DNA from: Eriocheir sinensis
Lineage: Eukaryota; Arthropoda; Malacostraca; Decapoda; Varunidae
DNA: 64,000 nucleotides
Reading direction: 5' to 3'
Assembly: GCF_024679095.1 (NCBI RefSeq)
Contig: NC_066516.1
Location: 21,225,035 to 21,289,034, forward strand
Position numbers and translations under genes: made by a program. The notes below the pieces were generated by a model, which was not told the DNA's origin, ran no database searches, and saw only the letters and a program-made list of their open reading frames with translations. The first letter of the stretch is position 1. Each line of letters begins with the position of its first letter. This document shows positions 1 to 10,800 of the stretch, one piece after another.

Positions 1-92
1 TAAGATATACACGATGCCAGTCTATCTATTTTCATGTATTAATCCAGACCCTGGTAACGTAGCATCCAGTGTAAAATAGCCATTTTCTAATA

Positions 93-185
<93 letters not shown>

Positions 186-660
186 ATGTCAGTCTATTTC
201 CATGTATTGGTCCGGACCCAGCTAACGCGGCATCCAATTTCAAAGAGCCATTTTTTCAAAGATAATATATACGTAATTCCAGTCTGTCTCCATGTACTAG
301 ACCACACTCAGTTAATTTCTGCACCTGCGTTACGTTTAGGAGAGCCAGATTTAAAGGAAGACCTGCATACATAACGTCGGTCTGCCTCAGTTCAGTAAAC
401 CGCCACAAATGTAAAACAAGTATATAAACGGGCATCGTATTGTTCCACGCCCAGTTAACGTCGCCTCCAGCTCCAAAGAGTCACAATTTTTAGGTAATAT
501 AAATCTACACGTAAGGCAATTTTGTCTCCTTGTATAAATTCACGCCCAGTCAATACCCCCGTCCGGATTCCGTTTACATGCGCCAAGCTATAAAAGAATA
601 CTTATACATTCATAACCCTGGCCTACTTCAGTTCAATAATCTACCACAAATGTAAGCCAC
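1..660. repeat. Degenerate minisatellite with an embedded (AT)n array
   Basis: Similar blocks of roughly 90-100 bp recur here. Shared words include a 'gtcagtctat..ccatgtat' block, a 'gacccagctaacg'-like block and a 'caaagagcca' block, seen near 20-90, 185-255, 275-330 and 440-500. A longer unit beginning 'cataacgtcggtctgcctcag' near 368 recurs near 610. Copies are strongly diverged, so this is an old tandem array. No gene is visible in it. Confidence 0.6.
95..179. repeat. (AT)n microsatellite, ~85 bp
   Basis: Perfect alternating AT run between two copies of the surrounding minisatellite unit. It may have grown from the short 'atatatac' that starts the next unit. Confidence 0.95.
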
Positions 661-1089
661 GAGTAAGCGCGTCTCCCCACTCTGTCCCCGTTCATTAATA
701 TATGCGCCGAGAAGCTCTGACAGGCGTCCCCGAATGGTGAACGAACCTCTTCTGTTGCTGCTGCTGTGTACCGAAACGCCACATTATTCACGAGGTCAGG
801 CGGGGGAATGGGTTTAGTCTTTTGTGCGGGAAAGGAGAGAGAAATAGAGAGTGGAGTAAAGAGAGAGGGAGAGAGTAAGAAATGAGGATTCCATGGGTCA
901 AGCACTACGAAGCACCACGAAACGCTACGATTTGCTACCATTATCCTCAGATTTGAATCCAATAGGTTACGGTAAGATACGATTTGATCAGGATCACCTA
1001 CCCGCGCGCTCACCAGCTGACCTCCCTGCCACCTTCGCCTCGCCCTCTCTGCCGCTCCCCCCTTCACGCCTCAGCACCCCAGTACGACC
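660..1089. other. Low-information interval without a recognisable gene
   Basis: Mixed sequence with a short purine-rich stretch (about 830-885). A 144-residue open frame exists on the minus strand (633-1067) but it resembles nothing I recognise and contains compositionally biased segments. I see no splice or promoter context to support it. Confidence 0.4.
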
Positions 1090-1644
1090 CAGTGTAGCAT
1101 TTTGAGTGTAGGTAGGAATAACCCCTCACACAATTACTCCTTAAATGACACTCCTCTAAGCAAGTCTGGGCGTGAGAGAAACTTAGGAGTCCTAGTGAGC
1201 GCTGACCTCCGTCCTAGGGCTCAATGCATTCAGGCTAAAAATCGGGCCAACAGAGTACTGGGTTTCATCTCAAGGAGCGTAAGCAATAGGAGCGCTGAAG
1301 TCATCCTCAAACTTTACTTAGCACTAGTTAGACCTCATCTCGATTATGCAGTTCAGTTCTGGTCCTCCTACTTTAGAATGGATATCAAGATGTTAGAATC
1401 TGCACAGAGGACAGACAAATTCAAATTCAACAAAGACATAGGCAAGAATTGGTTCACCAGTAGAGTGGTGGACGAATGGAACAGGCTTGGGAGCTATGTT
1501 GTGGGTGCCAATACCATAGATACATTCAAGAAGAAGTTAGATAAAGCCATGGGTGGTGAGGTAAGGTGGGGTTGAGTGTACAGGAGCTGCCATGTATAGG
1601 CCAACCGTCCTCTTGCAGACTCCTTACGTTCTTATGTTCTTATG
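1090..1644 (+). mobile_element. CR1/jockey-type non-LTR retrotransposon, 3' fragment with internal deletion
   Basis: The sequence aligns with the 3' part of the long copy at 57932-59976, starting in the region just after the reverse-transcriptase core (equivalent to about 59210) and running through the stop codon and 3' UTR to a terminal (TTCTTATG)2 repeat. It is 5'-truncated, as is normal after target-primed reverse transcription. About 207 bp present in the long copy (about 59529-59735) are missing. The upstream flank shows no homology to the element. No clear target-site duplication was found. Confidence 0.88.
1102..1575 (+). pseudogene. Retrotransposon ORF2 C-terminal remnant
   Basis: Open frame of 157 codons matching the C-terminal region of the element's reverse-transcriptase protein: a block around SVGRNNPSHNY, the ALVRPHLDYAVQFW block, then a jump from LESAQR directly to DKFKFNKDIGKNWF and the end at RWG-stop. 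Compared with the long copy, about 69 residues between LESVQRR and KLDKFRF are absent. The deletion keeps the frame, so the remnant stays open. It has no catalytic core (no FADD motif) and cannot encode an active polymerase. The methionine is simply the first one in the frame, not a real start. Confidence 0.85.
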
Positions 1645-2335
1645 CTAACTCACCCTTCTGTATCCTACCACTACCACTACCATCTCCACTTCCACCACCA
1701 CTTCCGCATTCGTTCTCTCATCACTATCCCTCACCTGTTGCATAGACACTAACATCACTGCCATCATACCTAGACCATCATAAGTTACCCTATCTATACC
1801 TTATCACCACCACACTACCACCACCATCACTATCATCACCATAATCACCACCACCACTACCTTTCAATGAACCCCATCTTTACTATCTTTACCGTCTATC
1901 CTCATCAACACCACGACATGACATCAGCCTTCTCTACTTGTCCCCTCACTGTCACTCTTCACTTTCAATCTTCACAAACACCTTCTATTTACTACCATCA
2001 GTTCATAACCTCGCCACCCGCATCGTCACATTCCATCTCTTAATCCCACCACGGTTACAAATAGAAAAGCTTGTAATATCACCTTTCCCCTGCCCCCCCC
2101 TCCCCCCCGCCGTTGCTGCACAGGTATGCTTCACCCCTTCACCGCTAACTCTATGGTCACGACAAGTAAGCAGCACACGCACCTCACGACGAACACTTGC
2201 GTCACAAAACAAACAATACATTCTCACCACTGCAGCGATAACTCCACAGCCCCTTCCTTCCCCCTTTCGCAGTGACAGCCACCACCACCACCACCACCAC
2301 TACCACAGCTTTCACCAAAACAAAAACCCCACATA
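1645..2335. repeat. CCA/CAT-rich simple sequence with poly-C run
   Basis: Irregular (CCA/CAT/ACC) trinucleotide DNA from about 1665 to 1930, mixed sequence with a C-rich run near 2093-2108, and a clean (CAC)n block at 2280-2300. No gene recognised. Confidence 0.7.
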
Positions 2336-2549
2336 GGGAAAAAAAATATATATACTCTCCCAAGTTCTTAAAAGTCTACGCTCAGGTCAACCCCGATTTA
2401 ACATCACGGTAGTACAGCCTCCCCCCATCCCCCTCCCCCCCCGCGGTAGTGTTATTGTGGCCCCGAAAGTGAATCAGCTTGCTTTGAAAAATTAATATAG
2501 AGGACATCGAATCAGTTACCTCATGAGATAAATTCAATGCTGATATCAT

Positions 2550-2556
<7 letters not shown>

Positions 2557-2638
<82 letters not shown>
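2557..2638. repeat. Compound (TG)n(GA)n microsatellite
   Basis: About 27 bp of TG runs directly into about 55 bp of GA. The TG-then-GA compound form recurs at 18617-18768 and 40068-40273. Confidence 0.95.
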
Positions 2639-2639
<1 letters not shown>

Positions 2640-2892
2640 AATGCTTAGCAACAATGTAACTTCTGCAAATAAGAGAGGGAGAGCTGAATTTAAATCGAAT
2701 CATAAAACTTTGAGGAATTCAATGAAAAACATGGAAATCAATATGCCCGAACGATTTTTATAGGAGAAACAAACAGGCAGAAAACGCCCTAAAGAAATCG
2801 AATACATTAGAAGAGTCTAGGAGGAAAGTGTGTGTAAAAAAATGCCTTCTCATTGACGTCACGACCCCAAGCGGCCTCGTGGGCGGGTAGCG

Positions 2893-2895
<3 letters not shown>
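2639..2895. other. Unique spacer containing a perfect CRE palindrome
   Basis: No gene seen. TGACGTCA is present at 2854-2861, one of five perfect copies in the window. Confidence 0.4.

Positions 2896-2974
<79 letters not shown>
2896..2974. repeat. (CA)n microsatellite, ~79 bp
   Basis: Uninterrupted CA run. Confidence 0.95.
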
Positions 2975-2977
<3 letters not shown>

Positions 2978-3062
2978 CCCGCCGCCAGTGTGTCGTCAGT
3001 GCCGGCAGGAAAAAAAGCAAATGTCGGGCAAACGTTCTGTTCATTCCGGAAGTGCCGTCAGC

Positions 3063-3065
<3 letters not shown>

Positions 3066-3103
<38 letters not shown>

Positions 3104-3292
3104 TTTCGTTTGTCTGCTGGTCTGTCTGTATGTCTGTTTATCTCTGTTTGTCTGTCTGAACGTATATAGTATACTTATGTCTACGTCTGTCTCTCTGTCT
3201 GTCTGTCTGTTCTGTATGCCGTTCCCGCAACCCAAGTTTAAAGACCACCTACTCTCACTGTTGATATGTTCCTGTTTGTTTGCTTGTTTGTT

Positions 3293-3366
<74 letters not shown>

Positions 3367-4020
3367 AGTATGCATATTTCCTTAACTGTAACGCAGCTGC
3401 CCAACTAACAGTGTCCTAATATTCCGCCCTCTCAGCCCCGCCCATTTAGTCCTGCCTTCTCTTACTCCCGTCCCCCCCCCCCCCACACCCCTCCGAGGCT
3501 CCGCGACCGCTGTAAGGGGACGACGTGGAGAGCGACCCGACCCACCTCTCAAGTTGCTCCCGTTTTGACCAGACCCAGACACAAGCAGATGGTTCTCGCG
3601 TCCTGCAAGTCCGCCTGCCTGTCTGTCTCAATGTCTGTGTGTCTGCGGCGCGCTTGCTTGTTTGCTCGTTAATCTGCCTGTTTGCCTATTTGTCTGCTAT
3701 CTAGTCTGTCTGCCTGCCTGAATGTTCGTCTGTTTTGTCTCTTTTTCCGTGTCTTTTTGTTTGTTTGTCTTCATCCATGTCTGTCTAATTGTCTGTTTTT
3801 TTCTTGTTCTCTGTCTGTCTAGTTGCCTGTCCGTCTGTCTTTCTTTCTGCATGCCTAGATGTCTGTCTTCCTCTCTGCCTATCTTGTTGTTCGTCTGTCT
3901 GTATTTCTCATCGTCTGTGTAGTTGTCCGCCTTCCTTTCTCTCTGCATGCCTTGGTGTCTGTCTCTCTTTGTTTGTCTTCCTCTCTGCCTTACTAATTGT
4001 CTGCCTGCGTCTTCTTGCCT
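3066..4020. repeat. TGTC/TTTG-rich degenerate tetranucleotide region with two (TG)n arrays
   Basis: TG arrays at 3066-3104 and 3299-3362 sit in DNA dominated by CTGT, TTTG and TGCC words (3105-3230, 3600-4020). A short C-run/G-C-rich spacer lies at 3420-3600. The reverse-complement counterpart (GACA-rich) is at 27781-28630, and similar DNA is at 34936-35440. Confidence 0.85.
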
Positions 4021-4360
4021 TCCTGCCTCCTAAAGTGGGTGTGTGTATTGATGTCATCGGCGGTATATAGTTTGTCCTTAACCACGTGACCACCTATGAC
4101 GCACCGACGCTTCACCTGTTTCTACCTAGCATCGGAGTCTCAGCCTTGACAGTCACATTGACGTAAGATTCCCGAGAGGACACGCCTCGCTTCGGATGCA
4201 GGGACACGTGTCACGCTCCCACAAGACCCTCACGTCGGGTCCTCAGCAGCTGTTTTGTTGGGTCCCCGGTGCAGTGCGAGGCGCTGGAAAATATCGTTAG
4301 GTCGAGGTTTTATTCGCTTCATGTTTTCTTTCATGGCGTATCTTGCCCCTGCGCGGTAGG
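4021..4360. other. Unique sequence, nothing recognised
   Basis: Mixed composition, no repeat, no convincing open frame. Confidence 0.4.
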
Positions 4361-4555
4361 AGATTTAACTAGGGAAAGGAAAGGGGGAACCAAGTGAGAA
4401 AGAAACGGAGAAAGAAAGGGAAAAGGAAGGGATAAGCAAGGGAGGCGTAAAAGAAGATAAGGGACAAGGAAAGGGTAGAAGGAAAAGCTGGTAAAGAGTG
4501 AAAGAAAACGGGAACGCAATACAGAAGAAATGGGAGATAGTAAAGTTTGAGAGAA

Positions 4556-4629
<74 letters not shown>

Positions 4630-5056
4630 TACAACTCAGCAGACGCAAGGATGGAGGAGGAGGAGGAGGAGAGGAGGGGAGACTAGCGAGATCTGGCGTT
4701 GAGCGGGGCAATGCGGGGCAGTGATCTTGGGGTCGGGGGGAGGGAGAGAGGAGCGAGGGGACGATGGGGGGGCTCACGTGGTCTGGATGAATGGGCGTCT
4801 CAAAGTCTCCGAGCTAATTTCTTTTCCCAGCCATGCCGCGGTGACCCTTCAGGCTGGTGGTGGGCCGGGGAAGGGGAGGGGAGGGGGGGGAGAGAGAGGG
4901 AGAGAGACGGAGAGAAAAAAGAAGCTATCAAAACAGAGATACAAGCGCGCAGGCTGGCATTAGCATGACGAGTGGCCGCGCAGTGAAAGTGTGAGCATTT
5001 TTCCCACCCTGTGTTTGCCCATCCATGCATTCTGTCTTTCCCTGACGCGCTGCCCC

Positions 5057-5114
<58 letters not shown>

Positions 5115-5125
5115 TGCAGGCTTTC
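4361..5125. repeat. Polypurine region with (GA)n arrays
   Basis: The plus strand is strongly purine-rich. GA arrays occur at 4561-4626 and 5063-5110, with (GGA)n near 4650-4675. Between them is a G-rich spacer (4730-4915). Confidence 0.85.
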
Positions 5126-5506
5126 TCACGAGCACGCATTTCCGGCTTCACACGTTTCCTCACGATTTGACTTGCTTCGTGGTCTTCCTCCTTGCCCCTT
5201 CCCCTGCCCTTCCGCCCCTCTCTCCCCCTCCCCTCCCCCCCCCCCCACACACACAAAAAAAAAAGTAATAATGCGTAGAGAAGCTGAAATAACGCTGCGG
5301 GAAGGAGATGTGGAGCAGAGAAGGGAACAAGAAGTATGGGAAGAAAAGAAGAAAATAACTATGGATGGAGAAGGGGGAAGAATTACAGGTGGAAAAATGA
5401 ATACGATAAAGGAAAACATGAATAAGAGAAGGAAGAAAAATAGATACTGCAGAGGAAAAAAAACGAGAGGGAGAGAAAGAATTAAAGGTAAGAAGGTGAG
5501 AGAAAT

Positions 5507-5860
5507 GAACATAAGAACATAAGAACATAAGAACGCAGGAGTCTGCAAGAGGCCGGTAGGCCTGTACGAGGCAGCTCCTTTGACCCTAAGCTCCCGTGTA
5601 TCTAACCCCACCTAATATCGCTGTCCATGAATTTATCTAATCTATTTTTGAATGTGACAATTGTATTGGCACTCACCACATGACTTATTCCACTCATCCA
5701 CCACCCTGTTAGTAAACCAATTTTTGCCTATGTCCCTGTTGAATCTGAATTTATCCAGTTTAAACCCGTTACTTCGTGTCCTACCCGGTTCTCTTACCAA
5801 CAAAACCTTATGAATGTCTCCCTTATTAAAGCCCTTCATCCATTTATAAACCTCGTATAG
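5507..5860 (-). mobile_element. CR1/jockey-type non-LTR retrotransposon, short 3' fragment
   Basis: On the minus strand this matches the last ~340 bp of the long copy at 57932-59976, from the VYKWMKGFNKGDIHK coding block through the stop and 3' UTR to a terminal run of three TTCTTATG octamers (seen as 'cataagaa' units at 5507-5535 on the plus strand). It is 5'-truncated. The 3' UTR is almost identical to that of the long copy, so the two insertions are probably close relatives. No clear target-site duplication was found in the surrounding purine repeat. Confidence 0.9.
5602..5859 (-). pseudogene. Retrotransposon ORF2 extreme C-terminus, frameshifted
   Basis: The translated minus strand follows the long copy closely through NRDIGKNWFTNRVVDEWN, then loses register. 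Relative to the long copy, about 8 bp are missing just after the DEWN codons (near 5680), which shifts the frame. The homologous stop codon is still recognisable at 5602-5604. Non-functional remnant. Confidence 0.85.
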
Positions 5861-6482
5861 ATGAAAAAAAGTGGAGAAGAGCAGGAACAAAAAGAGATCA
5901 TGCAGAGAAAGGAACAAGAGAGATGAGAGAGAAAGAAAGAATTATAGGGAAAGAAGTTGAAAGAAATCGAGGTGGAGTAAGTGGAAAAAAAAGTGGAGAA
6001 GAGCAGGAATAAGAGAAGGAGCAAAAAGAGGTCATGCAGAGAAAGGAACAAGAGAGATGAGAGGGAAAGAAGTTGAAAGAAATGGAGGTGGAGAAAGTGA
6101 TTAAACAGAAAGAGAACAGAAATAAGATAATCAACAAAAAACAAATCATGCGTACAGAAGCTGAAATAACGAAGCGTGAAGGACGAAACACAAATAAAAG
6201 AACAGAGATAGGAAGGATTACAAACGATGACAAGGGTCGGTGGAGTAGGTGACAAATGGAGGAAACTGGAATAGAAAAGGAAGAGAGAAAAGAACAAGGA
6301 TAGGGAGAATTAAAAACGAGATAGATAGAGTACGATGAGACGGGGTTGGCGGAGGAAGACTTAGTGACAAATGAGGGGACGAAACGGAAAGAGAAGAAGA
6401 ATTATGGTGTGAACGGTAACTGTGCCTTATGTACCAGGAATAGGAGAGACCAGATGTAGAGAGAGGGTACGTTGGGTGAAAA

Positions 6483-6700
6483 GAAGGAGGGGATGAAGAA
6501 GGTACACTGCAAGAAAACGGGGAAAGGGGGGATAAGGAAGGAGGGGATTTAGGAGGTACACTGCAAGAAAAGGGGAAAGGGGGGATAAGGAAGGAGGGGA
6601 TTTAGGAGGTACACTGCAAGAAAAGGGGGAAAGAAGGAGATAAGGAAGGAGGGGAGGAATGAGGTACACTACAAGAAAAGGGGAGAAAGGGGGAGATAAG
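6483..6700. repeat. ~54-bp minisatellite, four copies
   Basis: Units start with 'gaaggagggg' at 6483, 6537, 6590 and 6645 and contain 'ggtacactgcaagaaaa'. The second and third copies are nearly identical. The array abuts the MITE-like element that begins at about 6741. Confidence 0.9.
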
Positions 6701-6740
6701 GAGGTGAGTGTGTGATTGGTGATAGGAAAAAGTCCAAGGG

Positions 6741-7565
6741 TGGTATTTTCAGACGCTTCCATCTCCCATATCAATTTCCATAGTCCAAAAAAGGAGATTC
6801 ATCGGGTTTTTATGAGGTTTTTTCACGTGCATGGTACAGAAGAAGGGTCAGACTACCACCAGGCTCATTAAACTACCCCTGGAAATGCCCATAGTTCATA
6901 ATGCCTTGTTAAATATGTGTTTCTTTAGGTTCACGGTACAGAAGAAGGGTCACACTACAACCAGGTTAATTAAACTACCCTTGGAAATGCCCACAGCTCA
7001 TAATGCCTTGTTAAATATGTGTTTCTTTAGGTTCACGGTACAGAAGAAGGGTCACACTACAACCAGGTTAATTAAACTACCCTTGGAAATGCCCATAGTT
7101 CATAATGCCTTGTTAAATATGTGTTTCTTTAGGTTCACGGTACAGAAGAAGGGTCACACTACCACCAGGCTCATTAAACTACCCCTGGAAATGCCCATAG
7201 CTCATAATGCCTTGTTAAATATGTGTTTCTTTAGGTTCACGGTACAGAAGAAGGGTCACACTACCACCAGGTTCATCAAACTACCCTTGGAAATGCCCAC
7301 AACTTATAATGCCTTGTTAAATATGTGTTTCTTTAGGTTCACGGTACAGAAGAAGGGTCACACTACCACCAGGCTCATTAAACTACCCCTGGAAATGCCC
7401 ATAGCTCATAATGCCTTGTTAAATATGTGTTTCTTTAGGTTCACGGTACAGAAGAAGGGTCACACTACCACCAGGCTCATTAAACTACCCCTGGAAATGC
7501 CCCAAAAGCCTACGAAAGCCTTGTCAAATATATATACTTGTGCGCCGGAAGGTTTGTGAATACGG
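6741..7565 (+). mobile_element. MITE-like element with its 102-bp core tandemly amplified
   Basis: The left end (GGTATTTTCAGACGCTTCC from 6742) and the right end ('ggtttgtgaatacgg', ending about 7565) form an imperfect terminal inverted repeat. They match the ends of the single-copy relatives at 54167-54381 and 56346-56566 (opposite orientation). In those relatives one stretch runs from 'gtacagaag..gggtca' through 'cctggaaatgccc' to 'gccttgtcaaatatgtgtt'. Here that core is repeated in tandem with an exact 102-bp period, about seven times. Unit starts are at 6834, 6936, 7038, 7140, 7242, 7344 and 7446. The last unit reverts to the single-copy right end. Because 102 is divisible by three, the array is open for 242 codons (34-residue repeats), but this is a by-product and not evidence of a protein. 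Confidence 0.85.
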
Positions 7566-8057
<492 letters not shown>

Positions 8058-8164
8058 TAATGATGATGATGATGATGGTTAATATATTTTTGCATGGTGC
8101 CGCAATATCATGGCCGAAGAAAGAAAGAAAGAAAGAAACAAAGGAAAAAAGGAAAGAAAAAAAG

Positions 8165-8167
<3 letters not shown>

Positions 8168-8241
<74 letters not shown>
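8168..8241. repeat. (GA)n microsatellite, ~74 bp
   Basis: Uninterrupted GA run preceded by an (AAAG)n-like tract (8115-8165). Confidence 0.97.
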
Positions 8242-8244
<3 letters not shown>

Positions 8245-8672
8245 TAACCCCACTCTCACAGCAGCACTCCGGACACAAAGAGGCACCCCTTCCCGAGCAG
8301 GCCCTGGCACCCCCGCACCCATTTTTGGCATCGTGACCTCCAGGAATGTTGACCCCTTACCCCCAAGCCCCCCCCAGAAAAGAAAGAGAGAGAGAGGGGG
8401 TCACTTCACTCCTTGTTCCCTTCCAGAAACCAGACTCCAAGCAGAATCCTTCCCCCTTCCACCCTTCCCCCTACCCCCCCCCCCCCCCCCATCAAGACAA
8501 GGATATGCTGAGGGAGGAAAGTGAAAACAGATTCGTTGATTTTCTCTTTGGGGGTAAAAGAGCAATGACACTTCTTCCTCTTCCTCCTCCTCCTCCTCCT
8601 CCTCCTGCTGCAGCCTCCTATCTCCTCCAGTTCTGTGCACCCTGTCCTTCTTTACGCACGCGCAGGCAAGTC

Positions 8673-8715
<43 letters not shown>

Positions 8716-9180
8716 GCGCACCGAGGTCATTCACCCCAGCAGACTTCTTCCTCCACCATAATCGTGTTTCAGCCTCTTGCACGATTTTCAGGGCGAGGGC
8801 GAAGGAAAATGTAGCACCAGGGATTCCTTTTCATCCTCGCGTGTCCTCTTTTTCTATATATTTTTTCCTGCTAGTCAACGTTTTCTTTTGGGAGGAGGAA
8901 GGAGGCCAGAAGCACCCACGTCCCCGCCAGGTCACTGTCCCCACGCTCCCAAGCCGACCACGTGGCATGAGCGGAAGGGACAAAGGACAAAGAGATGTTT
9001 TCCTATAATACCAAATAAGAAAGCGATGCACATTTATTCTCTTGAAGCTTAACGTGCGTGCCTCGACAAATCCTCCACCCGTCCTTCATTCTTCTTCAGG
9101 TGGAATCTAGGCCACTCCCTGTCCGTCCCCTGCCTCCCCTGCCTCTCATGTCACGCCCGGGTTCCGTCTGTCATTCCTCG
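8242..9180. other. Mixed C-rich sequence with short simple repeats
   Basis: Includes poly-C near 8475-8490, (CCT)n at 8575-8610, (CA)n at 8674-8713. Open frames here are driven by these repeats. No gene recognised. Confidence 0.5.
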
Positions 9181-9945
9181 GTTGATGGTCTAATCGAGAG
9201 AGGGGAGTAGATAAGAGGGGACGGAAGGGGAGAGGAAAAGAATGGAAGAAGGGGAGTGCTGTGTAAGGAGATGGACAAGAGAAGCGAAGGAAGAAGAAAG
9301 GAAGGGGAGAGATTGCGAGTGTAGTGCAGGATAGGATAAAGAAGGAGAAGGGAAGGAAGGGGAGTGTAGGAAGTGTAAGGGAAAAGGTGAGGGATGTAGA
9401 AAGGAAGGGAAGAGGAGGAATGGTTAGCATATTGTAAGGGGAGACAAGGAGGAAGTTTGGAGATAAAGGATTATGTAAAGGGGGGAGAAAGGAGGTTCGT
9501 GAAGATAGTATAAGGGAAGACAAGGGAGATTAAGGGATATAAAGGGTAAGGGAAGAAGGGAAGGGGAAAGAGAAGGGAAGGGAAGAAAAGAGCAGAGAAT
9601 GGAAGGGAAGGATAATATAGCATAGGGAAGGGTGAGGAAGGCAGGAAAGAATAGGGAATATAAAGGGAGTGTAGAGATGAGGGGGGGAGGGAAAAAAAGG
9701 GAAGAGAAGGGAGGGGGGAGGATAGTATAGTGTATGGGGGGGTGAGGAAGACAGGAAAGAAGAGGGAATAAAAGGGAGTGAAGAGATGAGGGGGGAAAAG
9801 GGGAGAGAGGGGAGAATAGTGAGGAGAGGAGAGCAGAGAAGAGAAGAGAAAGGAAGAGAAGGGCAGAGAAGGGAAGAGGAGAGTGATATAGTGCAGCGAA
9901 GGGTGAGAAAAGGGCTTGAGAAGGGTCTGGCTCGTGACACTGCTT
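9181..9945. repeat. ~750-bp polypurine tract with a ~115-bp repeat
   Basis: The plus strand is almost only A and G. A 'gaggaag.caggaaagaa.agggaata' block near 9632 recurs near 9745, followed each time by 'aaagggagtg.agagatgagggggg'. This indicates a degenerate tandem repeat of about 115 bp. Confidence 0.8.
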
Positions 9946-10120
9946 CCCATCACGAGCTTGAAGGGGAGAGGGTCGAGGACGAGGGAGCAGAGGGGCGTCG
10001 GGGGGGAGGGGGGGGGGGGCTGTCGTGGTTCAAGAGGCGTCGGGGGAGCCTTTACACTGAGCCATGAGCCGCGGCAGACAAACGCCGGGCACAGACATGA
10101 CGGCTCCTTGGCGCGGGTAA

Positions 10121-10166
<46 letters not shown>

Positions 10167-10361
10167 ACACAAGGTTGTTGCTAATCGCGGGGCTCTTGGG
10201 TTATCAGAGTCAGGTGAGAGCGGCCACCTGGCGGGGAGGGCGGCAGCTGACGCGCCTCCAGCACTTTTCCTTTCGCCCAAAAACCACTTCATGACTGACT
10301 CAGCTTGGGAACAGAACGACGTAACGTAACGAGACCAGACCGACCACTGTCACTTTTGTTG

Positions 10362-10397
<36 letters not shown>

Positions 10398-10539
10398 ATG
10401 CTGCTACTACTACTACTATTTCATTTGCTATCGGGAGGAATGCGATAAGTGCCACAGTGGGCCTCGGCGATAAACTTACACAATAACAACAACAACAACA
10501 AAAAAGTCCTTCGCCGCACTTATTGTTACATTCTTTAAC

Positions 10540-10585
<46 letters not shown>

Positions 10586-10800
10586 GACGCTTTGCTTGGT
10601 TACCTTTTCAATTTATCTTTCACGGACATTGCAAAACTTACGACCATTTATCACTCTCTTTCTCTTTTGCCTTCTTCTCCCTCTTCCATCTTCCCTTCTC
10701 CCTCCCTCCCGTTCCCCACCACCACCAAGAACCTGATTAACGTACGGCACAAAGAGAACACAAAGACAGACACACACAGAGAACAGAAGGGTTGGGAGCA
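9946..10800. repeat. Mixed region with CA, CTA and CAA microsatellites
   Basis: (CA)n at 10125-10164, (CTA)n at 10362-10397, (ACA)n at 10482-10504, (CA)n at 10540-10583. G-rich stretch near 10000-10018. No gene recognised. Confidence 0.75.

Larger units (their letters stand above)
5270..6480. repeat. Purine-rich degenerate long tandem repeat interrupted by a retrotransposon fragment
   Basis: A 'gagaagctgaaataacg' block near 5278 recurs near 6154. A 'gtggagaagagcagga' block near 5870 recurs near 5992, with 'gtcatgcagagaaaggaacaag' downstream in both. The plus strand is almost entirely A/G. The LINE fragment 5507-5860 splits this repeat, so the array is older than that insertion. Confidence 0.65.

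Noticed and set aside
6831..7559. CRISPR-like or coding repeat array
   Set aside because: Repeats are contiguous with no unique spacers and match a transposon core; the genome is eukaryotic.
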